A stretch of 64,000 nucleotides of DNA from Agathobacter sp. (GCA_022772675.1 JALEZW010000055.1:33631-97630), one strand, 5' to 3'. Positions 8,980-17,747 are shown, numbered from the stretch's first letter. Made by a program: numbers and translations. The notes: a model not told the origin generated them from the letters alone.

Positions 8980-10233
8980 ATGCTGGAGATTCAGACAACG
9001 GAGGCAGATACTAGTGCTAAAATCATTGTACTCGGTGTAGGTGGTGCTGGTAATAACGCTGTGAACCGCATGATTGATGAGAATATAGGTGGAGTCGAAT
9101 TTATCGGAGTAAATACGGATAAGCAGGCATTACAGCTCTGCAAGGCTCCTACGTTGATACAGATTGGAGAAAAGCTGACCAAGGGACTTGGTGCAGGAGC
9201 ACAGCCGGAGATTGGTGAGAAGGCAGCTGAGGAGAGTGCGGAAGAGTTGTCTGCAGCTGTGAAAGGTGCGGACATGGTGTTCGTTACCTGTGGCATGGGA
9301 GGCGGTACCGGAACCGGAGCAGCTCCTATTGTTGCAAAGATTGCCAAGGAGCAGGGAATCCTGACTGTGGGTGTTGTGACCAAGCCATTTAAATTCGAGG
9401 CAAAGAAGCGTATGATCAATGCCATTTCCGGTATTGAGAAGTTAAAGGAAAATGTGGATACACTGATTGTGATTCCCAATGACAAGCTTTTGGAAATCGT
9501 AGACAGACGTACCTCCATGCCGGATGCACTTAAGAAGGCGGATGAGGTATTACAGCAGGCAGTACAGGGAATTACAGACCTGATTAACCTGCCGGCACTG
9601 ATTAATCTTGACTTTGCGGATGTCAAGACCGTTATGGAGAATAAGGGTATTGCACATATCGGTATCGGTAGTGCGAAGGGAGATGAGAAGGCAATCGAGG
9701 CCGTGAAACTTGCCGTTGCCTCTCCGCTTCTTGAGACTACGATTGACGGTGCAACCCATGTCATTATTAACATTTCCGGAGAGATTTCACTGGCAGATGC
9801 CAATGAGGCAGCCAGCTATGTGGAGGATCTCACCGGAGAGGATGCAAATATTATTTTTGGTGCGAAGTACGATGAGACCATGACGGATGAGGTTACAATT
9901 ACGGTTATTGCAACCGGACTGGAGGGACCTGCGGGAAAGCAGACATCTACGGCAGCCGGAGGTATCGGCAACCGTATGGTTTATCCCAACCAGACCGTGA
10001 CACGTAATCCCGGAACCTCCGGAATTGTAAACCGTGCACCATCCACAAGTAAACCTTTTTCGGGAGCAGGAACCACAGGCCGTACCTATTCTGGCGCAGG
10101 AACTACCACCAACCGATCGGTTTCGCCCACACCTTCTACATACTCCGGTATCCAGAAGCCGAAGCCTGTGGAGAGCAATGTAAAGCCTGTGGAGATTAAT
10201 ATTCCGGATTTCCTTAAGAACTCCAGAAGATAG
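8980..10233 (+). CDS. ftsZ: Cell division protein FtsZ
   Basis: Tubulin-like GTPase that forms the division ring. The 417-aa protein contains the N-terminal [17 protein letters not shown] loop, the GTP-binding signature [10 protein letters not shown] (near residue 107), NTDKQAL and the T7 catalytic loop NLDFADVKT. After the GTPase and C-terminal domains (to about 320) there is a Gly/Thr/Ser/Pro-rich linker and a C-terminal peptide [14 protein letters not shown], the binding tail for FtsA/SepF/EzrA-type partners. No ftsA is next to it, so SepF or another anchor is expected. Strong ribosome site GAGGAGG. Confidence 0.98.
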   Translation: MLEIQTTEADTSAKIIVLGVGGAGNNAVNRMIDENIGGVEFIGVNTDKQALQLCKAPTLIQIGEKLTKGLGAGAQPEIGEKAAEESAEELSAAVKGADMVFVTCGMGGGTGTGAAPIVAKIAKEQGILTVGVVTKPFKFEAKKRMINAISGIEKLKENVDTLIVIPNDKLLEIVDRRTSMPDALKKADEVLQQAVQGITDLINLPALINLDFADVKTVMENKGIAHIGIGSAKGDEKAIEAVKLAVASPLLETTIDGATHVIINISGEISLADANEAASYVEDLTGEDANIIFGAKYDETMTDEVTITVIATGLEGPAGKQTSTAAGGIGNRMVYPNQTVTRNPGTSGIVNRAPSTSKPFSGAGTTGRTYSGAGTTTNRSVSPTPSTYSGIQKPKPVESNVKPVEINIPDFLKNSRR

Positions 10234-10271
10234 GATTTTGTCAGATTCCGGCTATAATTTTTGAATTACAA

Positions 10272-10332
10272 CCTCCTGTTTTTGCTAAATTATAAGGAAT
10301 ATTTTTTCTATAATAGCAGCAAAAGCAGGAGG
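10272..10332 (+). promoter_or_regulatory. Inverted repeat masking the spoIIGA ribosome site, with an internal TATAAT
   Basis: The arms CCTCCTGTTTTTGCT (10272-10286) and AGCAAAAGCAGGAGG (10318-10332) pair over 15 positions with one G-T wobble, and the 3' arm is the spoIIGA AGGAGG. An inner ATTATA/TATAAT pair extends the stem. A perfect TATAAT (10309-10314) lies in the loop with a TTGCTA-like -35 about 21 bases upstream, an over-long spacing like that known for the Spo0A-activated spoIIG promoter of Bacillus. RNA started there would lack the 5' arm and leave the ribosome site free. Confidence 0.55.
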
Positions 10333-10345
10333 TGATCTTATATCT

Positions 10346-11133
10346 ATGTATTCTATATCGATATCTTTCTAAAACAGAATTTTCTCATGAATTTTCTTGT
10401 ACTATTCCTGACATTTTTACTTAGTAAAACTGCAGTGAAACATCCGTATCTGCGCATTACGGCCTCGGCATTTCTGGGGGCACTTGTATCTGCCTTTATG
10501 CTGATAAGGTTACCCTATGGGGCAGCTCTGCTTGGAGTGGCTTTTTTTGTGATTCCTGTAATGTTATGGGGTTCCTTTGGAAAAGAAACAATAAAAAACT
10601 ATTTGTTTCGGATGCTGGTAAGCTGGTTTTCTATTGTGCTGCTAAACGGGGTTGCCACAGCACTCTATAACCTGACCGGCATAAAAGCCCTCCATCTGTA
10701 TTCCTGTCTGGTGGTTTTTGCAGTGGCGGCATCCCTTGCAGCTTCCGGTATAACTGGCATGAAAAGACAGCCGAAACGGCTGAATGTACATATTCTGCAT
10801 CATGGCAGGAGCGTGGAATGCATCGGGTTTTACGATTCCGGAAATCTGTTAACCATTCCGGAAACCGGGGAACCGGTCTGTATTGCGAGTCAGGAATTGT
10901 TACAGCAGGTAACCGATGACGAAACCGTGAACCGGGAAATTCCATTTCGGGCACTGGGAACAAAAAACGGCAGAATTTCCGTGTATCAGATGGAAGAAAT
11001 CAAAATAGAGGGAATGGGAAAGAAAAACAAAATTGAGAAAAAAGGTGTATGGTTCGGGATTGCAGAGCCGGGACTTCTTCTGGGGAAAGATTATCAGGTG
11101 ATTTTAAATGCAGCCTTATTGGAACGGTTTTAG
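10346..11133 (+). CDS. spoIIGA: Sigma-E processing peptidase SpoIIGA, with apparent frameshift at its start
   Basis: Membrane aspartic protease that removes the pro-sequence of sigma-E in the mother cell. The open frame from ATG 10387 gives 248 aa with five membrane segments and the catalytic motif FYDSGNLLTIP (D150 from that Met). Family N-terminal residues (YIDIFLKQNFLMNF) are encoded in the same frame upstream of ATG 10387, but that frame has no usual start codon there. ATG 10346, placed after AGGAGG, starts a frame that stops after eight codons. One extra T near 10350 would join them as M-Y-F-Y-I-D-I-F. This is either a sequence error, a real mutation or a recoding site. sigE follows, as expected. 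Confidence 0.85.
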
Positions 11134-11163
11134 TACACCGAATAAAAAAGGTTCTGGTGTACT
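11132..11163 (+). other. Inverted repeat between spoIIGA and sigE
   Basis: AGTACACC and GGTGTACT form a perfect 8-bp stem around a 16-base loop; the first arm overlaps the spoIIGA stop codon. No T-run follows, so it looks like an mRNA processing or stability hairpin and not a terminator. Confidence 0.4.
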
Positions 11164-11241
11164 GTCTGGCAGTTGTGCAGATACCGCAAATACTGTAATG
11201 AAAAAATTTTAATGAATTTTAATTCAGGAAAGGAAAACAGT

Positions 11242-11973
11242 ATGACATTGATTCAGAAATTATGGCAGAAACTCTGCCTTATTTTTACGGGAGATGAAGT
11301 CTTTTATATTGGAGGTTCAGAGGTGCTTCCGCCACCCCTTGAGAAAGAACAGGAAAACAAGTGTTTAGTTGCATTAAGCGGACTCAGTGAAAAAAAGGGA
11401 GATATGACACCGGAGGATGCGAAAAAAATGCTGATTGAGCACAATCTCCGGCTGGTGGTATATCTTGCCCGGAAATTTGAGAACACGGGAATCTGTGTGG
11501 AGGATCTGATTTCCATCGGCACTATCGGACTCATTAAGGGAATCAATACCTTTAATCCGGAGAAAAAGATTAAACTCGCCACCTATGCCTCAAGGTGTAT
11601 TGAAAACGAGATTCTTATGTATTTAAGGCGGAATAATAAGCTAAAGCTTGAGGTTTCCTTCGATGAGCCCTTAAACGTGGACTGGGATGGTAACGAGCTT
11701 CTCCTGTCTGATATTTTAGGAACAGACGAGGACATTATCTACCGGGATATGGAGACGGAGGCTGAGATCGTCCTGCTTCGAGCAGCGGTAGATACCCTGG
11801 GCAAAAGGGAAAAAGAGATTATCTGCCTGCGCTATGGAATCGGCCGGAAAGATGGAAAGGAGATGACCCAGAAGGAGGTCGCTGACCTCCTTGGCATTTC
11901 CCAGTCCTACATATCCAGACTGGAGAAGAAAATCATGGTGAGGCTGAAGAAAGCTATTCAAAACAACGCTTAA
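11242..11973 (+). CDS. sigE: RNA polymerase sporulation sigma factor SigE (pro-form)
   Basis: Early mother-cell sigma factor, 243 aa from ATG 11242, which follows AGGAAAGG. The ORF-track start at 11173 has no ribosome site and would add unrelated residues. The N-terminus (short basic/hydrophobic pro-sequence, then [15 protein letters not shown]) matches pro-sigma-E, the substrate of the adjacent SpoIIGA. Region 2 ([49 protein letters not shown]) and the region 4 helix-turn-helix ([22 protein letters not shown]) are complete. Confidence 0.96.
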   Translation: MTLIQKLWQKLCLIFTGDEVFYIGGSEVLPPPLEKEQENKCLVALSGLSEKKGDMTPEDAKKMLIEHNLRLVVYLARKFENTGICVEDLISIGTIGLIKGINTFNPEKKIKLATYASRCIENEILMYLRRNNKLKLEVSFDEPLNVDWDGNELLLSDILGTDEDIIYRDMETEAEIVLLRAAVDTLGKREKEIICLRYGIGRKDGKEMTQKEVADLLGISQSYISRLEKKIMVRLKKAIQNNA

Positions 11974-11985
11974 GTATGATACAAT
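11957..11985 (+). promoter_or_regulatory. Probable sigma-A promoter for the beta-CASP gene
   Basis: TTCAAA and an extended TGATACAAT -10 with 17-base spacing overlap the 3' end of sigE, 39 bp upstream of the next start codon. Confidence 0.4.
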
Positions 11986-12023
11986 GACAATATCAATGAA
12001 GTACGGGAAGGGGCGTTTTTATT

Positions 12024-13631
12024 ATGAGGATAGAGTTTTTAGGGGCGGACCGGGAGGTAACGGGCAGCTGCCATTATGTGACTTTTGGGGAAAAACATTT
12101 TCTGGTGGACTGTGGAATGGAGCAGGGACCAGATCTTTACGTGAATCAGGAGATTCCGGTGAATGCGGCGACCATTGATTATGTGTTCATTACCCATGCA
12201 CATATTGATCATTCCGGATTGCTGCCGCTTTTGTACAATCATGGATTCCGGGGGAAAATATTTGCAACCAATGCGACCTGTGAGCTCTGCAATATCATGC
12301 TTAAGGACTCCGCACATATTCAGGAGTTTGAAGCTGAGTGGAAAAACAGAAAAGCACGCCGGGCCGGTAAGCAGGAAGTGGTTCCCATGTATACCATGGA
12401 GGATGCACAGGGAGTATTGGAACACTTTGTTCCCTGCGATTACCATGAAGAAGTGCATGTCTGTGAGGGACTTAAAGTACGGTTTGTAGATGCGGGGCAT
12501 CTTCTTGGCTCTTCATCCATAGAAATCTGGGTGACAGAGGGAGAGGAGACAAGAAAACTGGTATTTTCCGGTGATATCGGAAATGAAAACAGACCCCTGA
12601 TTAAAGATCCGGAATATTTAACGGATGCAGATTATGTGATCATGGAGTCTACTTATGGCAGCCGGAATCATGATACACCGCCGGACTATGCGGTGGAGCT
12701 GGCGAAAGTCATGAATATGACCTTTACCCAGGGGGGAAATCTTGTCATTCCGGCATTTTCTGTCGGCAGAACCCAGGAGATGCTTTTTTATATGCGCCGG
12801 ATCAAGTCGGAGGGACTGCTTCCTGAGTATCCGGGTTTTGAGGTTTACATAGACAGTCCTCTTGCAGTGGAGGCAACCAGTGTGTTTAATAAGAGTGTGG
12901 CCGAGTGTTTTGATAATGAGGCACTGGAGCTGATTCAGTCCGGTGTGAATCCTATCCAGTTTCCGGGACTTAAGGTGGCGGTTACCAGTGATGAATCCAA
13001 GATGATCAATTTTAATTCCAAGCCCAAGGTAATTATCTCTGCTTCCGGTATGTGTGAGGCGGGACGTATCCGCCATCATTTAAAGCATAATCTGTGGCGT
13101 GGGGATTCCACGATTCTGTTTGTAGGTTACCAGGTACCGGGGACGCTGGGGCATGCGCTGTTAAATGGTGCGAAGAAAGTGAAACTCTTTGGTGAAGAAA
13201 TTGATGTAAAGGCAAGGATTGTCAATCTTCCGGGCATCAGCGGTCATGCAGACCGGGATCATCTGACGAAATGGATTTCCAGTTTTACCACGGCTCCGAA
13301 GAAAGTATTCGTGGTACATGGGGAGGAGGAGACCGCAGTCGGTTTTGCAGAGCATGTAAAAAACGATGTGGGCTTTGATGCCGTTGCTCCATACAGTGGG
13401 GATGTTTACGATCTACTGACGGGAGAACTCTTACAGGCAGGAAGCAGAGAACTGGTGGAGAAGAAAACCGTGCAGGGTGTTTACCGTGCCAAGACGGCTG
13501 CTTTCGACCGCCTGCTGATTGCCGGAGAGCGTTTGCTGGCGGTCATCCGTAAGTGCCAGGGTATGGCAAACAAGGATCTGGGGAAATTTGCAGATCAAAT
13601 CAATTCACTATGCGATAAATGGGACAGATAA
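12024..13631 (+). CDS. Metallo-beta-lactamase/beta-CASP nuclease (CPSF-type)
   Basis: Predicted zinc-dependent RNA-processing nuclease (535 aa) of the MBL/beta-CASP superfamily. The MBL core shows the zinc-ligand motif THAHIDHSG (about residues 54-62), the later histidine in VDAGHLLGSSS and the aspartate in FSGDIGN. The beta-CASP insertion carries IPAFSVGRTQEMLFY and SASGMCEAGRIRHHL, and a final RNA-specific motif PGISGHADRDHLTKW is present. This set marks the archaeal CPSF-like/YSH1 group and not RNase J. Bacterial members have no settled role. Free-standing gene between sigE and the diguanylate cyclase pair. Confidence 0.88.
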   Translation: MRIEFLGADREVTGSCHYVTFGEKHFLVDCGMEQGPDLYVNQEIPVNAATIDYVFITHAHIDHSGLLPLLYNHGFRGKIFATNATCELCNIMLKDSAHIQEFEAEWKNRKARRAGKQEVVPMYTMEDAQGVLEHFVPCDYHEEVHVCEGLKVRFVDAGHLLGSSSIEIWVTEGEETRKLVFSGDIGNENRPLIKDPEYLTDADYVIMESTYGSRNHDTPPDYAVELAKVMNMTFTQGGNLVIPAFSVGRTQEMLFYMRRIKSEGLLPEYPGFEVYIDSPLAVEATSVFNKSVAECFDNEALELIQSGVNPIQFPGLKVAVTSDESKMINFNSKPKVIISASGMCEAGRIRHHLKHNLWRGDSTILFVGYQVPGTLGHALLNGAKKVKLFGEEIDVKARIVNLPGISGHADRDHLTKWISSFTTAPKKVFVVHGEEETAVGFAEHVKNDVGFDAVAPYSGDVYDLLTGELLQAGSRELVEKKTVQGVYRAKTAAFDRLLIAGERLLAVIRKCQGMANKDLGKFADQINSLCDKWDR

Positions 13632-13684
13632 TCTCATAACATTCTGATGAAATGGTAAATTGCAAAGGAAAGGGATAAATCAGG

Positions 13685-14794
13685 ATGAGTAATTTACGAA
13701 AGAAAATGGTGATGAACCTGAAATATGGCGGAATTACTAAGGAGGAATACGAAGAACTGCAGGATGAGATCCTGGAAAAAGACCGAAGTTCCCTGCAGAT
13801 GACAGCCATCTGTCTGGTGTTTATGTTTACCGGACTTTTTCTTGGAAGTCTGGTAAATAATCTGATGGCATCTAACAGGATTGCGTATGCCATGCTTTGG
13901 CTTTGTTTTGTGATTCTTTATCTGATTACCAAAAATCTGAAAAAGAAAAGCAAGTGGCTGGTTCTGCCTCTTTGGTATGGGGCAATGACGTATATGTTTG
14001 TGTATGCGGCAGTTCTTAATACGATTGTCAGGAATGATATTTCTGCTACAACATTTTGCATTATCATGATCGTTGCACCGCTTTTGATTCTGGATAGGCC
14101 ATGGCGTGTGTTTAGTTATTTCACACTGGTTGTGCTGTTGTTTATCCCAATGGCTTTTCATTTCAAAAACGCATATCTGGCCTTTACGGATATGGTTAAT
14201 ATATTATGTTGTCTGTTTCTTGGAACGGTCATTCATTTTGGAATTATCCGTACGAAACTGTGGGAGATGATGCAGCGGCGTTATATTGAAAAGCAGAGGG
14301 ATACGGACAATCTGACCGGCTGCCTGACCAAGGCTGCTTTTGAAAATCAGATGAAGCAGTGTCTGAAGGAGGATGACAATACCGGGGTGCTGCTGGTCAT
14401 GGATGTGGATAAATTTAAAAGTATCAACGATAACTATGGACATACCTTTGGGGATTTGGTTTTACACACCTTTGGACAAAACCTTGCAGGGACATTTCCG
14501 CAAAGTTCGCTGTGCGGAAGGTTTGGAGGAGACGAATTTGTGGTCTGGATACCCGGAATTCTGACGAAAAAAGAGATTACGGAACATCTGGATGAACTGA
14601 TGGGTCGGATTCATTCCATTAAAACACCGGATGGTAAGATTGTGATTACGTCAAGTATTGGGATTGCGGAATGCCCGAATAATGGAAAAACCTATCAGGA
14701 GTTATTTGAAAATGCAGATGCAGCACTGTATACTGCAAAGAATCTGGGAAGAAACCGCTATGTGTTCTGCCCGGATATGGGAAAGGGGATTTAA
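13685..14794 (+). CDS. Membrane diguanylate cyclase (GGDEF)
   Basis: A 369-aa protein with a membrane module of about six helices (residues 35-190) followed by a complete GGDEF domain: DNLTGCLTKAAFENQ, MDVDKFKSINDNYGHTFGD and the catalytic FGGDEFVVW (about 278-286), then SSIGIAECPNNG. It should make cyclic di-GMP. No RxxD inhibitory site is evident before the GGDEF. The next gene begins 4 bp downstream and is a similar membrane sensor that lacks a GGDEF domain, so the two probably work together. Confidence 0.9.
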   Translation: MSNLRKKMVMNLKYGGITKEEYEELQDEILEKDRSSLQMTAICLVFMFTGLFLGSLVNNLMASNRIAYAMLWLCFVILYLITKNLKKKSKWLVLPLWYGAMTYMFVYAAVLNTIVRNDISATTFCIIMIVAPLLILDRPWRVFSYFTLVVLLFIPMAFHFKNAYLAFTDMVNILCCLFLGTVIHFGIIRTKLWEMMQRRYIEKQRDTDNLTGCLTKAAFENQMKQCLKEDDNTGVLLVMDVDKFKSINDNYGHTFGDLVLHTFGQNLAGTFPQSSLCGRFGGDEFVVWIPGILTKKEITEHLDELMGRIHSIKTPDGKIVITSSIGIAECPNNGKTYQELFENADAALYTAKNLGRNRYVFCPDMGKGI

Positions 14795-14797
14795 ACT

Positions 14798-16024
14798 ATG
14801 GTATATGACTTTGTTGTATTGAATTTTGCACCACTGACAGGACTTTTATTTCTTTTCATTTTCCTGCTCTGTAATGGGGAGGTGGAGAAAAGGAGACAGT
14901 ATCTTTTTTATATTATTCTTGCGCTGGAACTTTTAGAAATGATTTTTTACAGTGCAGAATTTAAAACGGAAGCATTTGCGCATCCAACAGTGTGGCGGAC
15001 ATTATTCTCCGCACTGTGCTACAGTATTCGCCCGATGCTTCTGATTGGTCTGCTGTGTCTGTCTTTGCGTAAGGAGCTGTCAAAGCAGAAGTTTATACTC
15101 TTGTCAATTCCGGCAGTGATAAATATCCTTGCTTCATTTTCTGCATTTTTTACGGGAATTGTTTATTCCTATAATGCAAAAAATGAGTTGGTGCGTGGAC
15201 CTCTTGGGTATACCATGCATGTGATTGTGTTTTTTTACCTCATTATGATGCTGATTTGCAGCATTCGTTCATGGGGGAAAGGGGTGGGCCTGGAAAACCT
15301 GATCATCCTTTCCGGTTTTGTGGTCGTTGTAATTGCGATTGTACTGGAAGCAGTTTTTTCGGTTCGAAGTCTGGGAAGATCTGCAATCGTCCTTTCTACG
15401 ATTGCCTATTATCTCTATTTCCAGACACAGACCTACAATGAACAGCTTCGTGCCTATATGGAGAATACCATATCGACCCAGCAGGAGCATCTGCGGGAGA
15501 TGAATGTTATCAGTGTTCTGGCAAATGAATATGTTACGGTCTGTTATGTGGATGTGAAAAAAGATATTGTGACTCCCTACAGAATTACGCCGGTTTTAGA
15601 GGAACGGTATGGGGAGGTACTGCGTTCGGGGGTTTCCTTTGAGCAGGTCTTTAAGGCGTATATCAATCACGATATTTATGAGGAGGATCGGAGTTTTTTC
15701 ATGAATGTCTCGAAACTTCCGGATATGATTTCCTATCTGAAAGAAAACGGAAATCTTTCCAGAAAGTACCGTGTACTGCGTGAAGGCACCATGATTTACT
15801 GTGAGATGCGTGTGGAACTGGTTCCTAATGAAGATGGCACGGAAGATCTTGTTTTTGGATTTTCCAATAATGACTCCAGGGTCCGCCGGGAGATGGTTTA
15901 CCAGAGTACGGTTAAGCAGGAAATTGATAAAGTGGAGGAGGCAAGAAAAAGCCTTTCCGGTATTGCAGAGCTGGCGGGGCAGCTGAAGGATGAAATAGAG
16001 GAGAAACTGTCGGGGTTGCAGTGA
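14798..16024 (+). CDS. Seven-TM sensor protein without an output domain
   Basis: A 408-aa protein with about seven membrane helices in the first 215 residues (7TM histidine-kinase/diguanylate-cyclase N-terminal type), then a PAS-like cytoplasmic region (NVISVLANEYVTVCYVDVKKD onward, about 235-365) and a short C-terminal helix. In Lachnospiraceae this layout usually continues into GGDEF, but no GGDEF, EAL or kinase motif follows and the stop is clean. It starts 4 bp after a GGDEF gene, suggesting the sensor and cyclase functions are split between neighbours. Function is inferred from layout only. Confidence 0.6.
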   Translation: MVYDFVVLNFAPLTGLLFLFIFLLCNGEVEKRRQYLFYIILALELLEMIFYSAEFKTEAFAHPTVWRTLFSALCYSIRPMLLIGLLCLSLRKELSKQKFILLSIPAVINILASFSAFFTGIVYSYNAKNELVRGPLGYTMHVIVFFYLIMMLICSIRSWGKGVGLENLIILSGFVVVVIAIVLEAVFSVRSLGRSAIVLSTIAYYLYFQTQTYNEQLRAYMENTISTQQEHLREMNVISVLANEYVTVCYVDVKKDIVTPYRITPVLEERYGEVLRSGVSFEQVFKAYINHDIYEEDRSFFMNVSKLPDMISYLKENGNLSRKYRVLREGTMIYCEMRVELVPNEDGTEDLVFGFSNNDSRVRREMVYQSTVKQEIDKVEEARKSLSGIAELAGQLKDEIEEKLSGLQ

Positions 16025-16158
16025 TCCGGAGGGATACGCTAAATATGACAAGCTCCGGTACGGTTTAATTGAGAAATTTGGAGAATCGCCCGTACAATGA
16101 ACCGATGGGGGCCGCACAAAGGTTAGATTCTCGAACTTTAGCTCACAGTCGATCGCCC

Positions 16159-16953
16159 TCAGCGAGAACCGGGCGAATCATTCAGGTACTGGTACATATT
16201 CTTCAGGGCATTTTTCTCCAGGCGGGAAACCTGTGCCTGGGAGATATGGATTTCATCCGCTACCTCAATCTGGGTTTTTCCTTCAAAAAACCGGAGCTTG
16301 ATAATCTGCTCGTCCCGCTTATTCAGATGGGAGAGGGCATCACTTAGAGACAGATCCTCCACCCAGTTATCCTCTTTATTTTTCTTGTCCGAAATCTGAT
16401 CCATCACATAAAGAGTATCTCCGCCGTCGGTGTAAACCGGATCGAAGAGGCTTAATGGGGTCTGGATGGCATCCAGTGCATAGACGATGTCTTCAGCAGG
16501 AATACCGCTTTCTTTGGCAATCTCATCCAGCGTAGGCTCTTTCTGGGAATCTTTGGAGAGACGCTCTTTTGCCTGCATGGCCTTGTAGGCAATGTCCCTT
16601 AAGGAGCGTGGGATTCTGTAGCTGCTGTTGTCACGTAGATATCGACGGATTTCCCCCACGATCATTGGTACCGCATAGGTGGAAAATTTTACCCCTACAT
16701 TTACATCAAAATTGTCGATTGCCTTCATGAGTCCGATGCATCCGATCTGAAACAGATCGTCCACATTTTCGTTGTGGTTGTGAAACCGTTTGATGACAGA
16801 AAGTACCAGACGAAGATTCCCTTCAATGTAGGTTTTACGTGCTTCCTGGTCGCCTTTTTGAATCCTGTCAAAGAGAGCCTCCTTCTCCTCATCTTTTAAA
16901 ATTGGCAGTTCCGATGTGTTCACACCGCAGATTTCCACTTTATATGAAGACAT
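16159..16953 (-). CDS. sigG: RNA polymerase sporulation sigma factor SigG
   Basis: Late forespore sigma factor, 264 aa. The N-terminal KVEICGVNTSELPIL is the sigma-G/anti-sigma recognition stretch that separates it from sigma-F. Region 2 (LVLSVIKRFHNHNENVDDLFQIGCIGLMKAIDNFD, KFSTYAVPMIVGEIRRYLRD) and region 4 (TQIEVADEIHISQAQVSRLEK) are complete. In many Clostridia sigG follows sigE directly on the same strand; here it is inverted and 4 kb away, convergent with the sensor pair. A repeat element begins 38 bp upstream of its start codon and forms its upstream region. AGGAGG-like site (GGAGGAA) precedes ATG. Confidence 0.96.
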   Translation of the reverse strand: MSSYKVEICGVNTSELPILKDEEKEALFDRIQKGDQEARKTYIEGNLRLVLSVIKRFHNHNENVDDLFQIGCIGLMKAIDNFDVNVGVKFSTYAVPMIVGEIRRYLRDNSSYRIPRSLRDIAYKAMQAKERLSKDSQKEPTLDEIAKESGIPAEDIVYALDAIQTPLSLFDPVYTDGGDTLYVMDQISDKKNKEDNWVEDLSLSDALSHLNKRDEQIIKLRFFEGKTQIEVADEIHISQAQVSRLEKNALKNMYQYLNDSPGSR

Positions 16954-16990
16954 AACAAGATTCCTCCGATAAATTTTTGGTTTCTATAGA

Positions 16991-17248
16991 ATGATATGAG
17001 GGTCAAAAGGTATTTTGCCCCTCATTTGATACACGAATTGCTCCGTTGCTACGCAAGTCTTTGCTTCGCTCCGGTCGGCGCAAAGCAGACATCCACCGGA
17101 TGTCTTGCGCCCCGCAATTCTACACACATTCGGAATCCGTTGATTTTCCAAGGTAAATCACTACTTCCTCATGTGCGTGCGGGTCAACAAGTCAGAGCTC
17201 TTATCCTGCAAGCAGGAACGAGTTCTGACCTTTTGACCCTTGTATCAT
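16991..17248. mobile_element. MITE-like repeat element with 21-bp terminal inverted repeats
   Basis: A 258-bp non-coding element fills most of the gap between sigG and the next gene. Its ends match in inverted orientation at 19 of 21 positions (shared core AGGGTCAAAAGGT). Inside is a long hairpin: GCGCAA (17078-17083) and GACATCC (17088-17094) pair with GGATGTC (17098-17104) and TTGCGC (17105-17110), plus a second stem near 17194-17225. Parts recur at 31075-31127 and 59731-59779. No ORF or transposase is present. No convincing target duplication was found. Confidence 0.65.
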
Positions 17249-17353
17249 AGAATAATCTTGTTCTTTTTTTTGCATTTTTATTCAGTTAATGTTATACTTT
17301 TCTCATGTTCGATGAAGGGGATTAAAATAGGAAAAATAAGGGAGGAACTTAAT

Positions 17354-17491
17354 ATGGATGAAGAAAAGAAAACAGTTGTAAACCCAAAGACGGAGAAAAA
17401 GAACGGGCCTGAGAGCGATGACTGGGCTACGGAGGCACTTCAGGAGATGGACGATTTTATTGAGTCCCAGGGAATTTACATCCGTCAATAG
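17354..17491 (+). CDS. Small acidic hypothetical protein (45 aa)
   Basis: Start ATG 17354 follows GGGAGGAA at the right distance; the in-frame extension in the ORF track is upstream noise. The product is hydrophilic, with a Lys/Glu-rich N-terminus and an acidic amphipathic C-terminal half (DDWATEALQEMDDFIESQG). No membrane segment or known motif is seen. A terminator follows within 60 bp, so it is a monocistronic unit. I do not recognise the family. Confidence 0.6.
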   Translation: MDEEKKTVVNPKTEKKNGPESDDWATEALQEMDDFIESQGIYIRQ

Positions 17492-17541
17492 GATTCAAAG
17501 GCATTTCCTTATGAAGACAAAAGAAAATCGTATATGGCAAA

Positions 17542-17566
17542 GAGAGGACGAGGGCCTCTCTTTTTT
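17542..17566 (+). terminator. Rho-independent terminator after the 45-aa gene
   Basis: GAGAGG and CCTCTC stem with a 7-base loop followed by six T. Confidence 0.8.
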
Positions 17567-17669
17567 CATACAGTAAATGGATATATATCGTTCGTTTTCC
17601 TGCTTAGGAACAAATTCGTAACAAAATCCTTGTAAGACCGCATAAAATCAACAAATAAATTCATAAATC

Positions 17670-17714
17670 CTTAAGGAAATCTTAAGGACACAGGAAGTTC
17701 TGTTATGTTATAGT
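17670..17714 (+). promoter_or_regulatory. Activator-type promoter of the MoxR/VWA/ABC operon with 11-bp direct repeat
   Basis: CTTAAGG occurs twice (17670-17676 and 17681-17687) with an 11-base period, the geometry of OmpR-family response-regulator boxes. A TATAGT -10 (17709-17714) follows; the -35 position reads only GGACAC, a poor match. A weak -35 with a direct repeat just upstream suggests activation by a response regulator. No two-component genes are in the window. Confidence 0.45.
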
Positions 17715-17747
17715 GATTTAGGAAGTTCAATAGAGAGGAGAACAATC

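Noticed and set aside
8991-9803. 270-aa minus-strand ORF opposite ftsZ
   Set aside because: Antisense to ftsZ, low complexity Ser/Ala/Ile composition, no ribosome site.
16981-17256. Target-site duplication around the 258-bp element
   Set aside because: Flanks share only AGA-like bases; too short to call.
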